Source of the DNA: Kitasatospora cinereorecta
Lineage (GTDB): Bacteria > Actinomycetota > Actinomycetes > Streptomycetales > Streptomycetaceae
DNA: 64,000 nt
Direction: 5' to 3'
Assembly (NCBI RefSeq): GCF_024172095.1
Contig: NZ_JAMZDX010000002.1
Coordinates: forward strand, 1,364,001 to 1,428,000
The notes beneath the pieces were generated by a model. The model was not told the origin of the DNA, searched no databases, and worked only from the letters and a program-made list of their open reading frames with translations. Position 1 is the stretch's first letter. Each line of letters opens with the position of its first letter. Shown here in pieces: positions 48,975 to 57,355 of the stretch. Position numbers and translations under genes: made by a program.

Positions 48975-51941
48975 TCAGCCGGTCACCACCTCCAGTCTCG
49001 GCGGGTTGGTGGTGTTCAGGCGGGTGTTGAGGACTGCGGCGAGTCCCACCGCGCCGAGCGGTTCGAAGACCGCGAGGGAAGCCGTGCCGGTGCCGCCCGC
49101 GGAGGTCTGGGCGGCCGCGACCGCACCGGTGACGTCGAGGGCGATCCAGTCGGAGCCGGTCGAGCACTGCCCGGTGCCCTGCGCGGTGGCGAGGGCGGGA
49201 GCCGTGTTCCAGGTGACGCCGGTCTCGGTCCAGCTGTCGGAGGCGGTCGCGAACGCCTGGAGCGCGGACCGGGTGCCGCCCGAGTCCTGCACGTTGCCGT
49301 ACACCCACAGCACCGCCCGGGAGACCCGGCCGCCGAGGGCGGAGACGTCGAACGTGAGCAGGGAGCGGCGGTTGTAGCCGTTGTTGGCGGCGTTGGTGTT
49401 CTTGACCACCATGGTGGTGGCGTTGCCGAAGTTGGTGTTGCCGTACGAGCCGTCCCGGACGTATGTGCTCGCAGAGGCGCTGAGCTGGGAGGCGGTCGCG
49501 GCGGCCGGCGCGGTCCCGGAGGAGGAGACGGTGGCGGTCCGGCTCGCGCCCTGGGTGCCGCCGGTCTCGGCGAGCAGGACGACCTGCCCGGTGGTGGTGA
49601 GCACGGTGATGCCGGACGCGGCGGTGACCGATCGGTACGTGGTGCGGGCGACGGTGACCTGGACGGTGGTGGCGGTCCGGGTCGGGTCGCAGATCGCGAC
49701 GGTCATGCTGCCGCCCTGCTCCCGGACCAGAACCGAGCACGGCCCCGAGGCGGTGAGCGGACCGGCGCTGCCCGCGGCGAAGAAGTTGGCCATGGTCAGA
49801 CCGAGCGACGGCACGCTGATCGCCTGCACGGTGGCGGTGTTGGCGAGGACGGTGACATCGGGGCTCGCGGCGCGGGCGGCCGCAGTGGCCGCCGTGGCGC
49901 CGGGCATCAGCTGGTAGCAGTAGCTCGCACCGGTCGGGTCGGTGCCGTGGTCGAACCACATCGAGAGGTAGTTGCGGGTGATCGGCGTCGTGGCGCCGCC
50001 GGTGTTGATGGCGGACCACGCGCCGGTCCGGGCCTCGCGCCTGGTGCTGACGTTCCCGCCGCCGGGGAAGACCCAGGCGCCCATGCCGTTGATCGCCATG
50101 TACGAGGCACCGGTGAAGGTCCTGCTCCAGCCGAGCGTGGTCGGCTGGACCGTGCCGTCGACAGTGAACACCTGGCTGTTGTTCGGGCCGAGGTTGCGGC
50201 TGTCGACCGTGGTGCGGACCGGGACCCCGTCGGTGCAGGTGATGCCGGCGCCCAGGCAGAAGACCGAGTCGTCCAGCAGGAACCAGGACTTCTTCCCGGT
50301 CAGCGTGGACTGCAGACCGCGAACGTCCTGGCCGACGGCCGCGTACGTGCCGTCGGTCGCGCCGCCCGCCCAGGTCGCGTTCGGGTGCGAGGCGCCCCAC
50401 GCGCCGCCGGCCGCATCCGCCAGCGCGAGGGTGGAGACGGTGGTGCCGGGCAGCAGGTACGGGTCGACCGTGGGCCAGAAGGCGTCCGAGTACTGGCCGT
50501 TGCCGTAGGTGTCGCCGTACCAGTACAGCATGCCGCTGTTCTGGTGCCAGCCCTTGAGGTTCTCGCCGTTGCCGGTCTCGTAGAAGGTGGTGCGCGAGGA
50601 GCAGATGCTCAGCTGCGCCGCCCAGCCGGCGCGACGGTGGACCGCCCGGTCCATGCCGAACACGCGGCTGTCGACGGGCTCGGCGGTGGCGGTGACCGAG
50701 GAGTCGTTCAGCAGCGCCTGGGCGCGGGCGAGTTCGGGGATCTCCACGGCCGGGTTGCTCAGCAGCGGCTCGTAGTAGTCGCGTTGGAGCCAGCCCTTCA
50801 CCGTCGACTTCCAGGCCGCGGACTGGGCCGGGGACGCGAGCCCCGAGGTGGCCAGGCGCAGGATGTCGGACACCACGCCGTGGCCGCGGGTGTGGTCGTC
50901 CTGCTGGAGCTGCAGGGGGTCGCTCTGCTGGATGCCGCGGCTGACCGCCCGGCCGCAGACGCCGTCCATGACGATGCTGTTGTGGACGAACGGCGCGAAG
51001 GCGGTGTTCACCGCCGTGTGGACGTTCTGCACATTGGGGTCGGTGACGGCCCAGGCGGTTCCGGCGAACAGGGTGAACAGCTTGCTCAGGCCGTTCAGCA
51101 GCACGTCGCCGTAGGTGCCGGCGTAGGGGATGTAGGTGTGCTGGACGAAGCTGCCGTCGGCGTAGAAGCCGTCACCGGACAGCACGTACGGGAAGACCGG
51201 CGAGAGCGCCTGCTGGGCGGTGGTGAGCGGGGACGAACTCTTGCCGAGCACTCCGCGCAGGGCGAGCGTCCGGCACAGGTCGACGCGGTTGGCACCCGTG
51301 CTGGTGCCGGTGTAGGTGGCGACGGCGGAGGAGGGGACGAAGTGGTCGACCGCGGCGCAGTAGTCGGTGATCTGTGCGGCGGTGAGCTGCGGGTACATCA
51401 GGAGGCAGGCGTCCAGCATCCGCTGCGGCGCGCCGATCTGCCAGTCCCACCAGTTGTTGTAGCTGGTCGTGGTGGGCGTGTACGCGCCTGCGTGCAGCCA
51501 GTCCAGGCCGGTGGAGATCGCGGCGGCGAGCGAGGCGTCGCCGGTCAGACCGGTGCCCGGCTGGACGTGGGCCAGCGCCATCGTGCGCAGCCGCGCGTAA
51601 CAGCTCGTCACATTGGCCGAGACGGTGCCGATCGGGAGGTCCGGCCAGAGCGATCCGGTGGTGGGGGCCATCGTGCTCCGGAACGAACCCGCCTGCGAGC
51701 CGAGCGAGGACAGCGCGGCGGTGTACGGCGCGGCCGCCGGGTCGAAGCCGGTGCCGGTGAGCAGCTGTACCCAGGTGGCGCGCATCGCGTCGTAGGCGTC
51801 GGCCGCCCGGGCGATCGAGGGGCGGAGCAGTGGGGAGCCCGCAGAGAGGGCGGCGGCCGCGCCGCCGAGCCGGAGCAGGCGGCGCCTGCTCAGCGCGGTG
51901 GGGGTGCTCCCGAGGCCAGGCGTGGGGTGACCGGCGTGCAT
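48975..51941 (-). CDS. Tat-exported polysaccharide lyase family 8 with C-terminal DNRLRE-type module
   Basis: The 988-aa product starts at ATG 51941, seven bases after AAGGAGG. 'SRRRLLRLGGAAAAL' is a Tat signal. The (alpha/alpha) lyase domain has 'YNNWWDWQIGAPQRMLD' (catalytic Asn region), 'DGSFVQHTYIPYAGTYGDVLL' (His, Tyr) and 'GENLKGWHQNSGMLYWYG', the PL8 pattern of hyaluronate, chondroitin and xanthan lyases, followed by the beta-sandwich domains. From about residue 810 a module with 'STYVRDGSYGNTNFG', 'RSLLTFDVSALGG' and 'WTETGVTWNTAPA' is the DNRLRE (CBM96-like) fold. It cleaves uronate-containing chains by beta-elimination outside the cell. Which polymer cannot be told. LacI-type sites lie upstream. 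Confidence 0.93.
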   Translation of the reverse strand: MHAGHPTPGLGSTPTALSRRRLLRLGGAAAALSAGSPLLRPSIARAADAYDAMRATWVQLLTGTGFDPAAAPYTAALSSLGSQAGSFRSTMAPTTGSLWPDLPIGTVSANVTSCYARLRTMALAHVQPGTGLTGDASLAAAISTGLDWLHAGAYTPTTTSYNNWWDWQIGAPQRMLDACLLMYPQLTAAQITDYCAAVDHFVPSSAVATYTGTSTGANRVDLCRTLALRGVLGKSSSPLTTAQQALSPVFPYVLSGDGFYADGSFVQHTYIPYAGTYGDVLLNGLSKLFTLFAGTAWAVTDPNVQNVHTAVNTAFAPFVHNSIVMDGVCGRAVSRGIQQSDPLQLQQDDHTRGHGVVSDILRLATSGLASPAQSAAWKSTVKGWLQRDYYEPLLSNPAVEIPELARAQALLNDSSVTATAEPVDSRVFGMDRAVHRRAGWAAQLSICSSRTTFYETGNGENLKGWHQNSGMLYWYGDTYGNGQYSDAFWPTVDPYLLPGTTVSTLALADAAGGAWGASHPNATWAGGATDGTYAAVGQDVRGLQSTLTGKKSWFLLDDSVFCLGAGITCTDGVPVRTTVDSRNLGPNNSQVFTVDGTVQPTTLGWSRTFTGASYMAINGMGAWVFPGGGNVSTRREARTGAWSAINTGGATTPITRNYLSMWFDHGTDPTGASYCYQLMPGATAATAAARAASPDVTVLANTATVQAISVPSLGLTMANFFAAGSAGPLTASGPCSVLVREQGGSMTVAICDPTRTATTVQVTVARTTYRSVTAASGITVLTTTGQVVLLAETGGTQGASRTATVSSSGTAPAAATASQLSASASTYVRDGSYGNTNFGNATTMVVKNTNAANNGYNRRSLLTFDVSALGGRVSRAVLWVYGNVQDSGGTRSALQAFATASDSWTETGVTWNTAPALATAQGTGQCSTGSDWIALDVTGAVAAAQTSAGGTGTASLAVFEPLGAVGLAAVLNTRLNTTNPPRLEVVTG

Positions 51942-51984
51942 AGGGCGTCCTCCTTGACGAGCCCCCGAGCAGAGTAGGCAGGAG

Positions 51985-51998
51985 GGTAAGCGGTTTCC
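51985..51998. promoter_or_regulatory. LacI-type operator upstream of PL8 gene
   Basis: GGTAAGCGGTTTCC matches the perfect palindrome at 40458 at 12 of 14 positions. It lies 44 bp before the PL8 start codon. A smaller inverted repeat GAATCG-N7-CGATTC follows at 52000-52018. Confidence 0.6.
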
Positions 51999-52096
51999 CG
52001 AATCGGCGTCAACGATTCCGGCAGCGGTGTCCTGAGCCGGACCGCCCCCCGACCCCGGGGCATCGGTGGTCGATCCCCACCCGTCCCGACCTGGTC

Positions 52097-52110
52097 GGTA
52101 AACGCTTGCT
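52097..52110. promoter_or_regulatory. LacI-type operator upstream of the LacI regulator gene
   Basis: GGTAAACGCTTGCT matches the 40458 palindrome at 11 of 14 positions with the same central CG. It lies 18 bp before the LacI start codon, where binding would block its own promoter or initiation. Confidence 0.6.
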
Positions 52111-52128
52111 GTCGGGTACGGTACGCAG

Positions 52129-53205
52129 ATGGCGAGCACTCCACGAGCGAGGAAGGCCCCGGACCGCTCCGGCCGGGCCGTGACGTTGCAGCGGGTCGCC
52201 GACCACGCGGGTGTCTCGATCGCCACCGCGTCCCGGGTGCTCCACGGGGGCGGCGGACGAGCGGTGGGGGAGGAGCTGCGCCGACGGGTGCTGGCCGCCG
52301 CCGCCGAGCTGAACTACATTCCCAACGCGCCGGCCCAGGCGCTGGCGCGGGCCCGGACCTCGGTGGTCGGCCTGATCGTGCACGACGTCGGCGACCCGTA
52401 CTTCGCCGCGATCGCCACCGGGGTGATGAAGGCCGCCCGGGAGCACGACCTGATGGTGATGCTGGCCGCCACCTTCCGCGACCCGCAGCTGGAGCTGGAG
52501 TACCTGCGCCGACTGCGCAACCAGCGCGCCCGGGCGGTCCTGCTCGCCGGCAGCGGCTTCGCCGACCCGGCGTTCGTCGGGAGCCTCGCCGAGAGCCTCG
52601 GCCGGTTCGTCGCCGACGGCGGACAGGTCGCCTGCATCGGTGACCACGGCGTCGAGGCGGACACCGTCGCACCGGACAACCGGGGTGGCGCCGAGGCCGC
52701 GATCGGCCACCTGTGGGAACTCGGCCACCGCCGGATCGGCGTGGTGACGGGCCCGTCCGGCCTGACCACCGTCCGGCACCGGCTGGAGGGCGTGCGACGG
52801 GCGCTGGAGCGGCGGGGCCAGGTGCTGGGCGCCGACTGCACCGTCGAGGCCGACTTCACCCGGGAGGGCGGCCGGGCGGCCACGCTCGAACTGCTCGCCC
52901 GCCGTCCGGACCTGACCGCCGTCTTCGCGCTCAACGACGGCATGGCGGTGGGCGCACTGACCGCACTGCGGGACGACCTCGGCCGGTCCGTACCCGGCGA
53001 GGTGTCACTGGTCGGCTTCGACGACCTGCCCTGCACACTCGACGTCCGCCCGGCGCTCACCACGGTGCGGCTGCCGCTGGAGCGGACGGGCGTGCGCGCC
53101 ATGGACCTGATCCTGGACGAGCGGGTCGACCGCGGCTCCCGACGCATCGTCGAGCTCGAGGTGGAGCTGGTCGTGCGGGACAGCACGGGCCCGGCGCGGG
53201 GCTGA
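52129..53205 (+). CDS. LacI family transcriptional regulator
   Basis: The 358-aa product has the HTH 'VTLQRVADHAGVSIATASRVLHG' and hinge-like 'ALARARTSVVGLIVHDVGDPYFAAIATG', followed by the periplasmic-binding-like sensor ('LWELGHRRIGVVTGPSG', 'VFALNDGMAVGALTAL', 'VPGEVSLVGFDDL', 'PALTTVRLPLERTG'). No strong ribosome binding site precedes ATG 52129. It is divergent from the PL8 lyase, with matching operator half-palindromes before both genes and a perfect site before the Gfo/Idh gene. It is therefore the likely local repressor of polysaccharide lyase and catabolic genes, with induction by a breakdown sugar. Confidence 0.94.
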   Translation: MASTPRARKAPDRSGRAVTLQRVADHAGVSIATASRVLHGGGGRAVGEELRRRVLAAAAELNYIPNAPAQALARARTSVVGLIVHDVGDPYFAAIATGVMKAAREHDLMVMLAATFRDPQLELEYLRRLRNQRARAVLLAGSGFADPAFVGSLAESLGRFVADGGQVACIGDHGVEADTVAPDNRGGAEAAIGHLWELGHRRIGVVTGPSGLTTVRHRLEGVRRALERRGQVLGADCTVEADFTREGGRAATLELLARRPDLTAVFALNDGMAVGALTALRDDLGRSVPGEVSLVGFDDLPCTLDVRPALTTVRLPLERTGVRAMDLILDERVDRGSRRIVELEVELVVRDSTGPARG

Positions 53206-53298
53206 CACCCGGCCGTGGATGTCGCATCCGTTCAGTGCGACCACATGATGACCAAATGAGCCGGGGTCGGTGCGCGAGATGCACGGTTGATCGAATCT

Positions 53299-53322
53299 GG
53301 ATCGAATGGTAGACATTGATCC
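53299..53322. promoter_or_regulatory. Operator for DeoR/LacI-hybrid regulator (second copy)
   Basis: A 24-bp element beginning GGATCGAATG and ending ATTGATCC, nearly identical to the reverse complement of 48914-48937. GATCGAAT also occurs just before it at 53289-53296, making a tandem half-site. It lies 32 bp upstream of the second hybrid regulator start. Confidence 0.7.
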
Positions 53323-53354
53323 GGTCTCCGTTCGTACCAGCAGGGGAGGACTCG

Positions 53355-54446
53355 ATGGCCATACCGTCGTCGGAGCGGCGAACCCGGATCATCGAGGCCG
53401 TCCGCGACCTTGGGACGGTACGGGTCGTCGACCTCGCAGGCCGCCTCGGCATTCCCGCGGTGACGGTCCGCCGTGACGTCGCCGCGCTGGCGGCGGCCGG
53501 CCGGCTGCACCGCTCGCACGGCGCGGTCACCGCAGCCGCGACGCAGACGGAGAGCGCCCGCCTCCCGGTCCTGGGCATGCTCGTCCCCACCGTCGGCTCG
53601 TACTTCGACGAGGTCATCGCCGGCGCCAGGGCCGCCGCCCGCGGCGCCCGTCTCGTCCTCGGCATCGCCTCCTACGACGCCCGGGACGACCGCGCCCAGA
53701 CCGACCACCTGCTCGCGTCACGGGTCGACGGGCTGCTGCTCAGCCCCAACTGGCGGCCGGGCGCGTGCGAGGGCTACGAGTGGCTCGACACGCTGCCGGT
53801 TCCCGCCGTCCTGATCGAGCGCCGGCCCACGCCCGGCGGGCCCGGCGCCGGCCTCGACGCGGTCGGCTCCGACCACCGCCACGGCGTGCTGCTCGCCCTG
53901 CGCCACCTTGCGTCGCTCGGCCACCGCTCGGTGCTGCTCGCCGCCCGCGACGACACCTGCACCGCACACCGGATCCGGGCCGGCTACCAGGACGCCGTCC
54001 GGCGCCTCGGCCTCGACCCGCGGCCGGTCGTCGACGTCCGGGATCCCGCCACCCCCGAGGCCGCTGCGGCCGGCATCGAGACGCTGGCCGACCGGATCGC
54101 CGAGGCGGTCGCCGGGGGCGTCACGGCCGCCCTCGTCCACAACGACCGCGAGGCCATCCAGCTGCCGATGCTGCTGCGGGCCCGCGGCCTGCGGGTGCCC
54201 GACGACCTCGCACTGATCTCGTACGACGACGTGTTCGCCGCGCTCGCCGCCCCGCCCCTGACGGCGGTGGCCCCGCCCCGCCACGCCGTCGGCACGACGG
54301 CGATGGACCTGCTGCTGCGCCGGGTCGGCGGCGAGGAGTCGCTGCCCGCCCACCGCATCGACCTCCTGCCGCGGTTGATGGTCCGCGGTTCGTGCGGGAA
54401 GCCCACCGGTCGCGTCGCTCCGACGCCGGTCCCGGAGAGCGCCTGA
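53355..54446 (+). CDS. Hybrid regulator: DeoR-type HTH with LacI-type sugar sensor (paralogue)
   Basis: ATG 53355 follows GGGGAGGA at good spacing; 363 aa. It is a clear paralogue of 47801-48877 across both domains: 'LGTVRVVDLAGRLGIPAVTVRRDVAALAAAG', 'GMLVPTVGSYFDEVIAGAR', 'DGLLLSPNWRPG' and 'ALISYDDVFAALAAPPLTAVAPP' region are shared. The operator before it is almost the same as the other copy's, so the two proteins may cross-regulate or have split one regulon. Its stop overlaps the stem of a strong terminator. The Cys-rich end 'VRGSCGKPTG' is conserved in both. Confidence 0.92.
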   Translation: MAIPSSERRTRIIEAVRDLGTVRVVDLAGRLGIPAVTVRRDVAALAAAGRLHRSHGAVTAAATQTESARLPVLGMLVPTVGSYFDEVIAGARAAARGARLVLGIASYDARDDRAQTDHLLASRVDGLLLSPNWRPGACEGYEWLDTLPVPAVLIERRPTPGGPGAGLDAVGSDHRHGVLLALRHLASLGHRSVLLAARDDTCTAHRIRAGYQDAVRRLGLDPRPVVDVRDPATPEAAAAGIETLADRIAEAVAGGVTAALVHNDREAIQLPMLLRARGLRVPDDLALISYDDVFAALAAPPLTAVAPPRHAVGTTAMDLLLRRVGGEESLPAHRIDLLPRLMVRGSCGKPTGRVAPTPVPESA

Positions 54447-54474
54447 GGCCTGCACGCAGTGCCGTGCAGGCCTC
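54445..54474. terminator. Strong 12-bp stem, bidirectional terminator
   Basis: GAGGCCTGCACG (54445-54456) and CGTGCAGGCCTC (54463-54474) form a perfect stem around CAGTGC, between convergent genes. The stem starts at the TGA of the hybrid regulator. No T-run follows, which is usual in high-GC actinomycetes. Confidence 0.8.
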
Positions 54475-54497
54475 GGGACCGGGTCGGGCCACTGGGG

Positions 54498-57044
54498 CTA
54501 GCCGATGGTCAGGCGCAGGTCGTCGCAGGTCGACGTGGCCGACGCGGACGGCAGGTAGCAGAAGACCGTGGCGGAGGTGTTGGTCGGACCGGTGGTGAAG
54601 GTGCCGGACTCCGGAGTCCAACCGCCGGCCGAGGTGTGGGCGGTGACCTGCGCGCCGCCGTAGTTCTTCACACCGAAGCTGGTGGAGTTGCCGGAGTCGG
54701 CGCGGACCCAGCCGGAGTAGGTGTAGGTGGTGTTGGGCGCCAGCCCGGTGACGGTGTACTCCATCGTCGCGTAGTCACCCGCGCCCGAGCGCAACTGCAG
54801 GTCGTGGGTGGGGCTGTGGGCCGTGGCGTCGGTGACGACGGTGGCGTTGTGGACGGTCCAGCCGGCCAGGGGGCCGGACTCGAAGGTGCCGGCCGGGAGC
54901 AGGTCGAGCGCCGGGAAGGTGAGCAGCTGGGCGTCGACCGCATGGGTGTCGCCGGACGGGCCGGGGTTGGTCCAGTCGCGCTGGGGAGCGGTGACGGCGC
55001 CGCCGGTCCCCGCGGTCAGGCTGAGCGCCTGGCCGCTGTAGCGGTTGACCAGGCGGTAGCTGCCGGCCGGGAGGACGGCGTCGCCGATGCTCTGCAGGAA
55101 CCACTGCGCGCCGACCCCGGTGCCGGTGCCCAGGGTGAGCGGAGCGCCCCAGGCCCGCCCGGAGTTCGCGGTGTCGGTGACGCCGAGGTTCTGCCCGGAG
55201 ACGGCGTTGGCGACGGTGAAGAAACCGTCGCCGGTCGGGGTGAACGTCCAACCCTGCGACGAGGAGGGGCCGCCGGCCGTCGTGGTCAGGCTGCTGCCGG
55301 ACTGGGCCAGGTACTGGCCGTTGCCGGCGGCGATCCGGTACGCGGCGCCGGGGCTCACCGGCGGGGTGGGCAGATTGCCCGGTGCGGTGTCGACCGTGGT
55401 GCTGACCCACTCGGTGCCGCTGGTGGGGGTGCAGCTGTACATGCAGTAGTTGCGGAAGGTCTTGCCGACCAGGTAGTTGGCGGTCCTGCTGGTGCTGTCC
55501 AGCAGCGACCGGTACCAGGCGCCGCCGCTGGGGTTCGTCACCGTGCCGATGTCCTCCCACCGCTGGGTGGCGAGGTCGGAGGTGGCGTAGATGTGCAGCG
55601 GGGAGGAGGTGGTGGGGTTCTCCGGCCGGGCCATGCTGATGTACTTGCCGAGGTAGGCGTCGTAGGCGACGTCGAGCCAGGCCAGCGGCGGGGCGCTCGG
55701 CAACCGGCCGGCGGCGAGCTGCTGGGCGGTGGTCCCGGTGTTGAACGGGCTGTAGGCGTCGTCGAGGTATCCGGGGCCGGTCCCGTCGGAGGGGACCAGG
55801 TCGGCCTCCTTGCCGCCGGTGCCGGGCTCGGTCCAGGTGCCGCCGTACCACTTCTTCCACGAGGTCGGCGCCATCTTGCCGGAGATCGGAGCCCGCGCGA
55901 CGTGGCCGAGGTCGACCCGGCCGCCGCCCGCCTGGTTCAGGATCTGGGTGTCGTAGTAGAGGTAGAAGTACCCGGAGGCGTAGTCGACGAACAGCTTCGG
56001 GTCGCCGTCGCCGTAGTAGTAGGTCTGGTTCGGGAACTGGTCGCGGCCGTCCTTGGACGGGTCGTTGCAGGCGGCCAGCTTGAGGGAGGTGACGCCCTCG
56101 ACGCAGTCGGCGGGCGTCCCGGTCAGGCTGATCTGCCCCTTGGCCCCGGCGGCGGGCGTGCTGAACGTCTGCGTCGCCGAGCCGGAGCAGGTCTGGATCG
56201 TGAACGTGGCGCCCGCGGCGGTGCCGGAAGCGGTCAGGCAGAGGCCGGAGGCCGGGTTGACCAGAGTGCCGTCGGTGGCGGTCCACTTCTGGTTGGCGCC
56301 CCCGGTGCACCCGTACTTGCCGACCGCGGTGCCGGCGGTCGTGCCGCCGCCGGTGATGTCCACGCAAGTGCTGCTGCCGACCCGGATGCTGCCGTCGGCC
56401 GCCAGGGTCCACAGCTGGTCGTTGGCCCGCCAGGTGGTGAACGGCGAGGTGATGATGTGGTCCTTGATCGTCCAGGTGGCGCCGTGGTCGGTGGACTGCG
56501 CGTAGTCGATCGAGTCGTAGTGCAGGCCGTCGCCGAACGGCGACGGGGTGAACTCGTTGTGCACGGCCCCGTACCAGCTGCCGGTGTCCGGGTCGACCCA
56601 CACGCCGATCAGGTCGCAGTAGTTCCGCTCGGCGTAGCCCGAGGTCTGGGAGGAGCGCGGGTCGTAGGTCGACATCAGGCCGGTCGGACTGTTGTTGCAG
56701 CGCGCCGTGGTGTCGGCGTTGTCCGGGGCCGAGGAGACCGCGGCCCTGGTCACGCCGGTGTCGATGTCCGTCCCGGTCCAGAACTGCCAGGCGCGGCTGT
56801 CCTTGCCCGCGTACAGCGAGTGCGAGGACTGGAAGAAGAACGAGCCGTCGCTGTCGATGAAGGGGTACGCCGGCGTGTCGTCGGCGTGGGCGTAGGTACC
56901 GGTCGCACCGGTCGTGATCGTGTACGTCGGCGTCGCCGCGAGAGCGGGCGACGCGGCCACGGGGCCGAGGGTGGCGACCGCGAGAGCCAGCGGCACCAGC
57001 GCCGCGAGCGCGGTCCGGGACCGCCGCATGGTTCGAGATGGCAT
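54498..57044 (-). CDS. Secreted beta-propeller-like protein with inserted and C-terminal ricin lectin domains and a CBM
   Basis: The 848-aa product has ATG 57044 with AGAGGA upstream and a Sec signal ending near 'ASPALAATPTY'. An N-terminal propeller-like region ('DGSFFFQSSHSLYAG', 'GVWVDPDTGSWYGAVHNEF', 'AQSTDHGATWTIKDHIITS') is interrupted at about 200-325 by a ricin-type lectin domain ('QKWTATDGTLVNPASGLCL', 'IQTCSG'), then resumes ('TYYYGDGDPKLFVDYASGYFYLYYD'). A second ricin-like domain (about 560-700, 'YRIAAGNGQYLAQSG') and a C-terminal jelly-roll module ('AGTFESGPLAGWTVHNATV') follow. Enzymatic activity is not certain; a glycan-active enzyme or binding protein is likely. A divergent GntR/LacI hybrid regulator suggests sugar control. 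Confidence 0.82.
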   Translation of the reverse strand: MPSRTMRRSRTALAALVPLALAVATLGPVAASPALAATPTYTITTGATGTYAHADDTPAYPFIDSDGSFFFQSSHSLYAGKDSRAWQFWTGTDIDTGVTRAAVSSAPDNADTTARCNNSPTGLMSTYDPRSSQTSGYAERNYCDLIGVWVDPDTGSWYGAVHNEFTPSPFGDGLHYDSIDYAQSTDHGATWTIKDHIITSPFTTWRANDQLWTLAADGSIRVGSSTCVDITGGGTTAGTAVGKYGCTGGANQKWTATDGTLVNPASGLCLTASGTAAGATFTIQTCSGSATQTFSTPAAGAKGQISLTGTPADCVEGVTSLKLAACNDPSKDGRDQFPNQTYYYGDGDPKLFVDYASGYFYLYYDTQILNQAGGGRVDLGHVARAPISGKMAPTSWKKWYGGTWTEPGTGGKEADLVPSDGTGPGYLDDAYSPFNTGTTAQQLAAGRLPSAPPLAWLDVAYDAYLGKYISMARPENPTTSSPLHIYATSDLATQRWEDIGTVTNPSGGAWYRSLLDSTSRTANYLVGKTFRNYCMYSCTPTSGTEWVSTTVDTAPGNLPTPPVSPGAAYRIAAGNGQYLAQSGSSLTTTAGGPSSSQGWTFTPTGDGFFTVANAVSGQNLGVTDTANSGRAWGAPLTLGTGTGVGAQWFLQSIGDAVLPAGSYRLVNRYSGQALSLTAGTGGAVTAPQRDWTNPGPSGDTHAVDAQLLTFPALDLLPAGTFESGPLAGWTVHNATVVTDATAHSPTHDLQLRSGAGDYATMEYTVTGLAPNTTYTYSGWVRADSGNSTSFGVKNYGGAQVTAHTSAGGWTPESGTFTTGPTNTSATVFCYLPSASATSTCDDLRLTIG

Positions 57045-57355
57045 GTACGTCCTCTTCGTGGGGGAGCGAGGGAGCCCGACCGGCCGATGCCATGACGTGC
57101 CGCTGCGCAGGGCGGCAGACGGGAGGTTCCGGCGGTGCGTCCCCTGACTGGCCGTCGGACCGACTCCCACCGGCCCGTTCGACGTGCAGAAACCTAGAAT
57201 CGGCGGCACGCCCGGGCAACCGGCCGACAGCACATGAATTGCAGATGATTGATCAGGGGTGACGAGTCGACCATCCTGATCGTCCTGCACAATCCCTGGC
57301 AGGAGCGGTGGCCGCGGCCGGACAGGCTCCGTCCGTGAGGGACCAGGGAGTTCGC
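57045..57355. other. 311-bp divergent promoter region
   Basis: Between the secreted propeller/lectin gene and the GntR/LacI hybrid regulator. It contains the inverted repeat at 57251 and an AT-richer stretch around 57235-57260, but no supported ORF or RNA. A GTG at 57308 in frame with the regulator has AGGAG only 2 bp away and was not used as its start. Confidence 0.6.
57251..57281. promoter_or_regulatory. Inverted repeat GATCAGG-N17-CCTGATC, candidate operator
   Basis: Perfect 7-bp arms at 57251-57257 and 57275-57281 lie in the divergent promoter region, 75 bp before the regulator start. A site for the adjacent GntR/LacI hybrid is the simplest reading. Confidence 0.55.
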
